From the NCBI GenBank assembly GCA_035293565.1, contig DATGMP010000112.1, positions 40,279 to 104,278 on the forward strand: a DNA stretch of 64,000 nt, given 5' to 3'. Position numbers and translations under genes: made by a program. Positions 25,928 to 32,970 of the stretch are shown in pieces (the first letter of the stretch is position 1; each line of letters opens with the position of its first letter). The notes under the pieces are model-generated. The model was given only the letters and a program-made list of their open reading frames with translations. It did no database searches and had not been told where the DNA came from. This stretch comes from DATGMP01 sp035293565. GTDB taxonomy: Bacteria > Pseudomonadota > Alphaproteobacteria > BOG-932 > Roseiterribacteraceae.

Positions 25928-27331
25928 ATGGCCGAATCCGCGGACTACAAGGTTAAGGACATCTCTCTCGCCGATTGGGGCCGACGCGAGATCGCGATCG
26001 CTGAGACCGAGATGCCGGGCCTGATGGCGTTGCGCGAGGAGTTCGGCAGTTCGAAGCCCTTGAAGGGCGCGCGGGTTGCTGGCTCGCTTCATATGACGAT
26101 TCAGACGGCCGTGCTGATCGAGACGCTCAAGGCTCTCGGCGCCGACGTGCGCTGGGCGTCCTGCAACATCTATTCGACGCAGGATCACGCGGCCGCGGCC
26201 ATCGCCGCCACCGGGACCCCGGTCTTCGCGATCAAGGGCGAAAGCCTCAAGGATTACTGGGAGTATACGCATCGCATTTTCGAATGGCGCGACGGCGGCG
26301 TTCCCAACATGATCCTGGACGATGGAGGCGACGCGACTCTGCTGATCCATCTCGGTCTTCGAGCGGAGAACGGCGATGTCGCGTTTCTGGAAGGCGCGAC
26401 GAATGAAGAGGAAGAGGTTCTCTTTTCGGCGATCAAGCGCCGCTTGAAAGAAAAGCCTGGCTTCTACAAAGCTTGCGCGACGTCGATCCGCGGCGTCACG
26501 GAAGAGACGACGACCGGCGTGCATCGCCTCTACGACATGCAGAAAGCCGGAACGCTGCTGTGGCCGGCGATCAACGTGAATGACAGCGTCACGAAGTCGA
26601 AATTCGACAATCTTTACGGTTGCCGCGAGAGCCTGGTTGACGGCATCCGGCGCGGCACCGACGTGATGATGGCGGGCAAGGTCGCTGTGGTTGCCGGCTT
26701 CGGCGACGTCGGCAAGGGCTCGGCCGCCTCGCTCCGTAATGCCGGGGCGCGCGTGATCGTCACCGAAGCCGACCCGATCTGCGCGCTCCAAGCAGCGATG
26801 GAAGGCTACCAGGTGGCGGCCATGGAGGACGTGGCGCCGGTCGGCGACATCTTCGTCACCGCAACCGGCAATGTCGACGTCATCACGCTCGATCATATGC
26901 GGGCGATGAAGGACCGCGCGATCGTCTGCAATATCGGCCACTTCGACAGCGAGATTCAGATCGACGCGCTGCGCAATTACAAATGGGAAGAGGTCAAGCC
27001 GCAGGTGGACGAGGTGCTCTTCCCCGACGGCAAGCGCCTGATCGTGCTGTCCAAGGGGCGACTGGTGAATCTGGGCAATGCCACAGGTCATCCGAGCTTC
27101 GTGATGAGCGCGTCCTTCACGAACCAGACGCTGGCTCAGATGGAGCTCTGGCAGAATGCGCAGAAATATGAGCGCAAGGTCTATGTCTTGCCCAAAGCGC
27201 TCGACGAGAAGGTGGCGCGCCTGCATCTGGCGAAGATCGGCGTCAAGCTGACCGAGCTGACCGATAAGCAGGCGAATTATCTCGGCGTGAAGAAGGCAGG
27301 TCCCTTCAAGCCGGACCATTACCGCTACTGA
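25928..27331 (+). CDS. ahcY: Adenosylhomocysteinase (SAH hydrolase)
   Basis: The 467-residue NAD-dependent enzyme splits S-adenosylhomocysteine into adenosine and homocysteine and so relieves inhibition of methyltransferases. Typical motifs are CNIYSTQDHAAAAI, KGESLKDYWEYTHRI, ETTTGVHRLYDM, NVNDSVTKSKFDNLYG, the NAD-binding AVVAGFGDVGKGSAASL, CNIGHFDSEIQ, and the C-terminal KPDHYRY that closes the cofactor site. The start at ATG 25928 has AAGAGGAAATC upstream. Its place after ptsH is conserved in many alphaproteobacteria. Confidence 0.97.
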   Translation: MAESADYKVKDISLADWGRREIAIAETEMPGLMALREEFGSSKPLKGARVAGSLHMTIQTAVLIETLKALGADVRWASCNIYSTQDHAAAAIAATGTPVFAIKGESLKDYWEYTHRIFEWRDGGVPNMILDDGGDATLLIHLGLRAENGDVAFLEGATNEEEEVLFSAIKRRLKEKPGFYKACATSIRGVTEETTTGVHRLYDMQKAGTLLWPAINVNDSVTKSKFDNLYGCRESLVDGIRRGTDVMMAGKVAVVAGFGDVGKGSAASLRNAGARVIVTEADPICALQAAMEGYQVAAMEDVAPVGDIFVTATGNVDVITLDHMRAMKDRAIVCNIGHFDSEIQIDALRNYKWEEVKPQVDEVLFPDGKRLIVLSKGRLVNLGNATGHPSFVMSASFTNQTLAQMELWQNAQKYERKVYVLPKALDEKVARLHLAKIGVKLTELTDKQANYLGVKKAGPFKPDHYRY

Positions 27332-27401
27332 TACGGGAATGACGGACGTGGCGCTGTTTGTCGATCGCGCTCTGTCAATTCGCCCCGGCGCAGGTTAGCC
27401 T

Positions 27402-29711
27402 GTGTCGGTGTTCAACACGCTCGAAACATCCGAGTCCCGGTCCGGCCAGGGGCCTCTGGAAAGGTTGACCGCGCGCTTCGGCAAAGGGCGTCGTCGAGAG
27501 GTGGTCGATGCGTTGAGCCTCCTGTCGGCGGCCGGCCCCTCGCCCTCTCTTGTGTGGTCCTCCGATGGCGCCTTCCATGCGTCCTCGGATGCCGCTAAGC
27601 TGCTGGAAATCGATAGAATATCCGGGCTGTATGATATCGAAGCCGCTTTCGACGAAGCGGATCGGCCCCTGTTCGCCCAGCAATTCACGGGGCTGCGCAC
27701 CCGCGGGCAGCCCTTCGATATGACGGCGCGGCTTTCGTCGGGCGACACGATCGCTCTCGCCGGCCGTCGAGCAGGCCTGGGCGAGACGAGTTTCGATATT
27801 CTATGGCTTCGCGCCGGCCCGCCGGCGTCGGAGAAATCAGTGACCGCGGCGGCACAGGCTCTGGTTGCGCTTCTGGACGGAATGCCGGTGCCCGCCTGGC
27901 TGCGCAGCGCGGAACTCGATATCGTGTGGTGCAATCGAGCCTGCGCCGAATCGCTCGGAAAAACGCGAGACGCGATCGTCGGGGGCAGCAACGAGATCGC
28001 AGCCAACGTCCTCGACCGAAGCGGACGAGGGATTGCCGAAAAAGCGCGTGAACAAGGTAGGCCCTTGTCCGAAAGCCGCCATGTGGTGCTCGGGGGCGCG
28101 CGAAGGCTGCTCGAGATCACGGAGCACCCTTCGGAAAGCGGCAATTGCCCGGCTTTCGGCTACGCGCTCGACCGGACGCCTGTCGAGGAAATCCAGAACG
28201 AGCTGGAGCGGCACCTGTCCGCTCATGCCGAAGTGTTGGAGCAGCTGCGCAGCGCCATCGCGATTTTCGGCCCGGACATGCGGCTGAAGTTCTTCAACGG
28301 CGCCATGTGCGAGCTGTGGGGCCTCTCCGAGCAGTGGATGGCCGGCCATCCGACTCTGTCGGAAATGCTGGAACTGCTGCGCGAGCGACGGCAGCTGCCG
28401 GAACAGGCCGATTTCCGCCGCTACAAGCTCGACCAGATGGCGATGTTCACCTCGCTGATCGAGCCGCATCAGGAGCTGCTCTATCGGCCGGACGGCAGCA
28501 TCGTCCGACTGCTGGTCGTCCCGCACCCGATGGGCGGGCTGATGTTCAGCTACGAGGATGTGACGAGTCGCCTGCAGCTCGAATCCAGCTACAACACGCT
28601 GATCGCCGTCCAGCGCGAGACTCTCGACAATCTTGCCGAGGGAATCGCGGTGTTCGGCGGCGATGGGCGGCTCGGGCTTTGGAACCCGCCCTTTGCCCAG
28701 ATGTGGGGCCTCGATCCGGAGGCGCTGGAGGCGCGTCCGCATGTGAGCGACCTCGCGGCCAAGTTCGAGCTCTTCTTCGCTGGAACCGAGCAGGCGCATC
28801 TGGTGCGCGACATCGTCGTCGGTAACGCGCTCGACCGCACCCCCAGGCTCGGCCGGATCGGCCGGTCGGACGGCGTAATCTTCGAATATCGCAGCGTGCC
28901 GCTGCCCGACGGCGCAGTGCTCAACAGCTTCACCGACGTAACCGACAGCGACCGCGTCGAGCAGGCGCTGCGCGACCGCAACGACGCACTGCTCGCGGCC
29001 GATCAGCTGAAGCTCGACTTCCTGGCGAATGTCTCCTACCAGCTCCGCACGCCGCTCAACGCGATGATCGGCTTCACCGAGATCCTGACCAACCGCTATT
29101 TCGGCGAGCTCAATGACCGCCAGGCGGAATATGTCGATGGCGTGCTGCAAGCCGGTCGGCGGCTAGAAGCCCTGATCGACGCGATCCTCGACCTTTCCAG
29201 CATCGAGGCAGGCTATCTCCGGCTCGATGTCGATACGATCGATATCACGAAGATGATCGAGGATGTCCGCGCCATCACCGCCGAATGGGCGCAGCGCGAG
29301 CGCATCGAGCTGACGATCGACTGCCAGAAGGATGTAGGCCGGATCATCGGCGACGAGCGGCGCGTCAAACAGGTGCTTCTGAACCTGCTCGCCAACGCGA
29401 TCAAGTTCACGCCGCCGGGCGGTTGGATCGAGCTTGCAGCCGAGTCACGCGGAGACGCCGTGGCCCTAATCGTGTCGGACAATGGGGTCGGAATTCCGGA
29501 GGAAGACCGCGAGCGGGTCTTTGCGCCCTTCGAGCGCGCGCGACGAAGCCACCCGAGAAGCGGCGCGGGAGTCGGTCTGGCGCTGGTCAAGCGCTTTGTC
29601 ACGATGCATGGCGGCACCGTCGAGCTGCTGAGCGATCCCGACGCAGGCACGAAAGTGGTCTGTCTGCTGCCCCGTCGGCCGCCGGACCTGGCTGTGGCCG
29701 AGCCCGCTTAA
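27402..29711 (+). CDS. DivL-like PAS sensor pseudokinase with Tyr in the H-box
   Basis: The 769-residue protein has three or more PAS-like domains in residues about 40-530 (for example IAIFGPDMRLKFFNGAMCEL and GIAVFGGDGRLGLWNPPFAQ), then DHp and ATPase domains. The H-box reads FLANVSYQLRTPLNAMIGF: Y546 replaces the phospho-histidine. N-box (LLNLLANAIKFTPPGG) and G-boxes (DNGVGIPEEDRERVF, SGAGVGLALVKRF) are intact. Caulobacter DivL, an essential partner of CckA and DivK in CtrA control, has the same length and Tyr550, so orthology is likely but not proven. No membrane segment is visible. The start is GTG 27402, three codons after an in-frame TAG. Confidence 0.75.
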   Translation: MSVFNTLETSESRSGQGPLERLTARFGKGRRREVVDALSLLSAAGPSPSLVWSSDGAFHASSDAAKLLEIDRISGLYDIEAAFDEADRPLFAQQFTGLRTRGQPFDMTARLSSGDTIALAGRRAGLGETSFDILWLRAGPPASEKSVTAAAQALVALLDGMPVPAWLRSAELDIVWCNRACAESLGKTRDAIVGGSNEIAANVLDRSGRGIAEKAREQGRPLSESRHVVLGGARRLLEITEHPSESGNCPAFGYALDRTPVEEIQNELERHLSAHAEVLEQLRSAIAIFGPDMRLKFFNGAMCELWGLSEQWMAGHPTLSEMLELLRERRQLPEQADFRRYKLDQMAMFTSLIEPHQELLYRPDGSIVRLLVVPHPMGGLMFSYEDVTSRLQLESSYNTLIAVQRETLDNLAEGIAVFGGDGRLGLWNPPFAQMWGLDPEALEARPHVSDLAAKFELFFAGTEQAHLVRDIVVGNALDRTPRLGRIGRSDGVIFEYRSVPLPDGAVLNSFTDVTDSDRVEQALRDRNDALLAADQLKLDFLANVSYQLRTPLNAMIGFTEILTNRYFGELNDRQAEYVDGVLQAGRRLEALIDAILDLSSIEAGYLRLDVDTIDITKMIEDVRAITAEWAQRERIELTIDCQKDVGRIIGDERRVKQVLLNLLANAIKFTPPGGWIELAAESRGDAVALIVSDNGVGIPEEDRERVFAPFERARRSHPRSGAGVGLALVKRFVTMHGGTVELLSDPDAGTKVVCLLPRRPPDLAVAEPA

Positions 29712-29713
29712 GC

Positions 29714-30349
29714 TCAATCGACTTGGCCTAGTTTAACCTCCGCGGCGGGCTTCTCCTTGCGGAAGGACATTGCCAGCCGGACGACGTAGAGCAGCACCAC
29801 GCCGGCGGCGACGATTTTGGTGCCCGGCTCGACGTACTTGGCGACCAGAAGATAATTCTGGCCGAGCGTGTAGCCGGCATAGCCGAGCCCCCCCATCCAG
29901 ATCGTCGAACCCAGGGTCGAATAGACGAGGAACCGGCCGAGCGGCATGCGCGCGATGCCGGCCGGGATCGAGATCACCGCCCGGATTGCCGGGATCATGC
30001 GGCCGAAGAAGACCGAGGCGGCGCCGTGCCGCTCGAACCAGGCGAAGACCCGCTCGACCTCGTGCGGCGTCACCGTCATCCAGCGGCCGTAGCGGCGCGC
30101 CAGCTTCTCGACCCGCTTCTCGCCGAGAATGCGGCCACCGATATACCAGGGCATCTGGCCCGCCATCGTACCCAGCACCGCGAAGAAAATGACCCCGCCG
30201 AGTCCCAGATCCTGTCGGGCCGCGAGGTAGCCGCAGAACGGCATCACGACCTCGCTTGGAAGCGCGGGAAAGATGTTCTCCGTAAACAGCATCAGGAAAA
30301 CGCCGAAATAGCCGAGCGCGCCGAACGTGTTTTCGAGCCATCCGATCAT
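29714..30349 (-). CDS. DedA-family membrane protein
   Basis: The 211-residue protein begins MIGWLENTFGALGYFGVFLM and carries the DedA features ENIFPALPSEVVMPFCGYLA, a re-entrant-loop acidic/proline motif, and FFGRMIPAIRAVISIPAGIA, the conserved FxxRxxPxxR-like motif. About five hydrophobic segments. DedA proteins are now linked to lipid-carrier recycling and proton-motive-force homeostasis. The ATG overlaps the stop of the upstream reductase gene (ATGA). It converges on the DivL-like gene with two bases between the stops. Confidence 0.92.
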   Translation of the reverse strand: MIGWLENTFGALGYFGVFLMLFTENIFPALPSEVVMPFCGYLAARQDLGLGGVIFFAVLGTMAGQMPWYIGGRILGEKRVEKLARRYGRWMTVTPHEVERVFAWFERHGAASVFFGRMIPAIRAVISIPAGIARMPLGRFLVYSTLGSTIWMGGLGYAGYTLGQNYLLVAKYVEPGTKIVAAGVVLLYVVRLAMSFRKEKPAAEVKLGQVD

Positions 30350-31377
30350 GCGGCGGGGATGCCTTTCGTGGTCGAGTATTCGAAATGGAGCGCCTCGCCC
30401 GGACGGGCCGCGGCGTACGCTCCATGCGCCGCGAGCGCAGCCTCGGCGAATCCGGTTAATATGAGCTTGAGCTTGCCCGGATAGGCGGCGATATCGCCGA
30501 TTGCAAACACCCCAGGCAGGTTCGTCACGCAGCTCGCCGGGTCGACCGCGATATGGCCGTGGGAGAGCCCGAGGCCCCAATCGGCGATCGGGCCGAGCTC
30601 CATCGCGAGCCCGAAGAATGGCAGCAGCCTGTCGGCCTGCAAGAGCCGCTCCTCGCCATCCAATGTCGCAACGCGGACTCCGGTGAGTTCCCCGTCTCGT
30701 CCTTCGAGACCCGCCAGCTGATAGGGCACGATCATCTCGATCCTGCCTTGTTCCTCGAGATCGCGCATGCGGCGCACGCTGTCGGGCGCGGCGCGGAACT
30801 TGTCCCGGCGGTGGACGACCATGACACGATCCGCCACCGTCGCCAGCGACACCGCCCAGTCGACCGCGCTGTCGCCACCGCCGGCGATCACCACACGGCG
30901 GCCGGCGAAATCCTGCCGCCGCTTGACCAGATAGAAGACCGAGCGGTTCTCGTACTGCTCGAGTCCCTCGAGCGGCGGCCGATTGGGCCCGAAGGCCCCG
31001 GCGCCGCCGGCGATCACGACGGCCCGGCAATCGATCTCGAGTCCGGCCGACGTCCCGACACGCCAGCCGTCCTCGGTGCGGGTCAGGCCGGTCACCTGCT
31101 GGCTCAAATGGTAGGTCGGGTGGAAGGGCTTGGCCTGCTCAGCCAGCCTTTCTATCAAGGTCGCCGCCTCGATCTCCGGATAGGCGGGAATGTCGAAGAT
31201 CGGCTTTTCCGGGTAGAGCGCCACGCATTGCCCGCCGATCGCCTCCAGCGTGTCGACCACGTGGCAGCGGAGCTTCAGCATGCCGCATTCGAACACGGCA
31301 AACAGCCCGACGGGCCCGGCGCCGACGATGACGACGTCGGTGTCGATGGGCTGGGCGGGCGGGTTCGCGTCGGGCAT
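30346..31377 (-). CDS. Ferredoxin/flavodoxin-NADP+ reductase, thioredoxin-reductase-like type
   Basis: The 343-residue flavoprotein has an FAD-binding motif VVIVGAGPVGLFAVFECG, a GGQCVALYPEKPIFDIPAYP segment typical of this FNR subfamily, an NAD(P)-binding motif VVIAGGGDSAVDWAVSLA, and the C-terminal FAD motif VFAIGDIAAYPGKLKLI. The CxxC of thioredoxin reductase is absent, so I call it FNR. It moves electrons between NADPH and ferredoxin or flavodoxin. The start at ATG 31377 has AAGGGG upstream. It is coupled to dedA. Confidence 0.92.
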   Translation of the reverse strand: MPDANPPAQPIDTDVVIVGAGPVGLFAVFECGMLKLRCHVVDTLEAIGGQCVALYPEKPIFDIPAYPEIEAATLIERLAEQAKPFHPTYHLSQQVTGLTRTEDGWRVGTSAGLEIDCRAVVIAGGAGAFGPNRPPLEGLEQYENRSVFYLVKRRQDFAGRRVVIAGGGDSAVDWAVSLATVADRVMVVHRRDKFRAAPDSVRRMRDLEEQGRIEMIVPYQLAGLEGRDGELTGVRVATLDGEERLLQADRLLPFFGLAMELGPIADWGLGLSHGHIAVDPASCVTNLPGVFAIGDIAAYPGKLKLILTGFAEAALAAHGAYAAARPGEALHFEYSTTKGIPAA

Positions 31378-31448
31378 GGCGCGCCCCTTGTGTCCCATGC
31401 GCGGCCCGCAAGCAACCCTGGCGGATAGACGTCCATTCTTTCTCATTT

Positions 31449-31533
31449 CGTCATCCCCAGGCTTGACCCCGGGGATCCGCGTGGTTCAGCCAGCGAGGCA
31501 CAAGACCTGGATGCCCGGATCAAGTCCCGGCAT
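31449..31533. repeat. Intergenic palindromic element (two stem-loops)
   Basis: Between the divergent reductase and tsaE genes lie two palindromes: ATCCCC (31453-31458) with GGGGAT (31471-31476), and ATGCCCGG (31511-31518) with CCCGGCAT (31526-31533). The layout, CGTCATCCCC...CTTGACC...GGATCC followed by a second stem containing GGATCAAG, is that of REP-like elements scattered through alphaproteobacterial genomes. Copies elsewhere in the genome cannot be checked here. Confidence 0.6.
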
Positions 31534-31588
31534 ACAATCGGGAGGGAGGGTAGACCCGTGCCCATCTCCACGGTCATATCGTCTCGAC

Positions 31589-32074
31589 ATGGATACTTCG
31601 ATCCGCATCCACCTCCCGGACAAAGCCGCGACCGAGGCGCTCGCCGCCCGCCTGGCGCCGTTGCTCGCGCCCGGTCACCTGATCGCGTTATTCGGCGATC
31701 TGGGGACGGGCAAGACAGCCTTCGCACGAGCGCTGATCCATGCCCTCGGCGCCGAAGAGGACGTGCCGAGCCCCACCTTCACGCTGCTGCAAACATACGA
31801 CACGTCCAAGGGCATGGTCTGGCATTACGACCTGTATCGCATCGCCGCGCCGGACGAGCTGGTCGAGCTGGGCTGGGAGGAGTCACGGACGGGGATCGTC
31901 CTGATTGAATGGCCCGACCGGGCCGGAGCGCTATTGCCGGTCGATCGGCTGGACATTCTGTTCGCCTACGGCGCCTCGGAAGGCGCAAGGGATGCGACCC
32001 TTTGCCCGCAAGGCTCCTGGGGCATGCGTTCGGGGCTCCGCGCAGCTTTACAGGGACCCGACCAGGGCCAATAG
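31589..32074 (+). CDS. tsaE: tRNA threonylcarbamoyladenosine biosynthesis ATPase TsaE
   Basis: The 161-residue protein has the P-loop ALFGDLGTGKTAFARAL, SPTFTLLQTY and VWHYDLYRI, all typical of TsaE, which drives the TsaBD complex to form t6A37 in ANN-decoding tRNAs. The C-terminus is about 15 residues longer than usual and less conserved. I chose ATG 31589. It precedes the murU-like gene by 42 nt; the kinase gene (amgK type) that usually stands between them is missing. Confidence 0.92.
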   Translation: MDTSIRIHLPDKAATEALAARLAPLLAPGHLIALFGDLGTGKTAFARALIHALGAEEDVPSPTFTLLQTYDTSKGMVWHYDLYRIAAPDELVELGWEESRTGIVLIEWPDRAGALLPVDRLDILFAYGASEGARDATLCPQGSWGMRSGLRAALQGPDQGQ

Positions 32075-32116
32075 TCCGGCCGCGAATTCTCCAGGCGACG
32101 GTCGTAGGGTTAAGAC

Positions 32117-32845
32117 ATGTCTCAGTTCAAGCCGGCCGCGGCGATGATTCTGGCTGCCGGACTCGGGGAGCGCATGCGACCCCTGACCCTCGAACGGCCG
32201 AAGCCGCTGCTGAGTGTGGGCGGCAAGGCGCTGATCGACTGGACGCTGGACCGTTTCGAGGCGGCCGGGCTCGGCCGGATCGTCGTCAATCTTCACTACA
32301 AGGGCGAGATGATTGAGCGGCACCTGGCTGGTCGCAACGTCCGACTCTCCTACGAGGCCGAGCGCTTGGAGACCGGCGGCGGTGTCGCCAAGGCGCTGCC
32401 TCTCTTAGGCGAACTGCCCTTTTACGTCGCGAACTCCGACACGATCTGGCTCGACGGTCCGACCCCGGCGCTGGACCGGTTGGCGGTGACCTGGGACGAC
32501 GAGCGGATGGATGCGCTGCTGCTGCTGATGGCCGCGCCGCGCGCCGAGGATTATGACGGCGCCGGCGATTTCCTGATGGACCCGGCCGGCCGGCTGACCA
32601 AGCGCCCCGAGCGTCTGATCGCGCCCTATGTCTATGCCGGGCTGCAGATCGCATCGCCGCGGTTATTCCGCGAGCGACCCGACGGCGCGTTCGGCTTCAT
32701 GCGGCTCTGGCTGCGCGCCCAGGAGGAAGGCCGCCTGTTCGGCCTAGTCCATGACGGCGCCTGGTTTCATGTCGGCACCCCCGACACCCTCGCCGCCACC
32801 GACTACCAGCTCGATCCGAGGAATGCGCGGTGGTTGGAGCGATAG
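32117..32845 (+). CDS. Nucleotidyltransferase, MurU-like
   Basis: The 242-residue protein belongs to the sugar-1-phosphate nucleotidyltransferases: AMILAAGLGERMRPLTLERP with the following Lys forms the pyrophosphorylase signature, and NSDTIW is the metal-binding Asp region. In Pseudomonas MurU makes UDP-MurNAc from MurNAc-1-phosphate in cell-wall recycling, working with the kinase AmgK. AmgK is not present here, so the exact substrate is uncertain. It lies between tsaE and addB as in many alphaproteobacteria. Confidence 0.85.
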   Translation: MSQFKPAAAMILAAGLGERMRPLTLERPKPLLSVGGKALIDWTLDRFEAAGLGRIVVNLHYKGEMIERHLAGRNVRLSYEAERLETGGGVAKALPLLGELPFYVANSDTIWLDGPTPALDRLAVTWDDERMDALLLLMAAPRAEDYDGAGDFLMDPAGRLTKRPERLIAPYVYAGLQIASPRLFRERPDGAFGFMRLWLRAQEEGRLFGLVHDGAWFHVGTPDTLAATDYQLDPRNARWLER

Positions 32846-32894
32846 ACGAGCGCTGTCCGCGTTCAGCCGCGCAATCATTTCATAGGCCACATAT

Positions 32895-32928
32895 GTTCTC
32901 TCTTTATTCCGAAGAATAAATCAAGAAC
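32895..32928. promoter_or_regulatory. 34-bp inverted repeat upstream of addB, LexA-like halves
   Basis: GTTCTCTCTTTATTC and GAATAAATCAAGAAC face each other across CGAA. The inner seven bases of each arm (TTTATTC/GAATAAA) and the outer AGAAC/GTTCT pair exactly. Each arm approximates the alphaproteobacterial LexA box GTTC-N7-GTTC (GTTC-N7-ATTC and its mirror). It is centred about 60 bp upstream of addB, a double-strand-break repair gene. The operator function is inference; an AT-rich promoter hairpin is the alternative. Confidence 0.4.
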
Positions 32929-32970
32929 ACGCAACGGTGCTCCGCCGACGGCATCCCGCTACAATAGGGC

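Noticed and set aside
30346..31377. Thioredoxin reductase
   Set aside because: The fold is similar, but the CxxC redox pair between the two nucleotide-binding motifs is absent, and GGQCVALYPEKPI is typical of the ferredoxin-NADP reductase subfamily.
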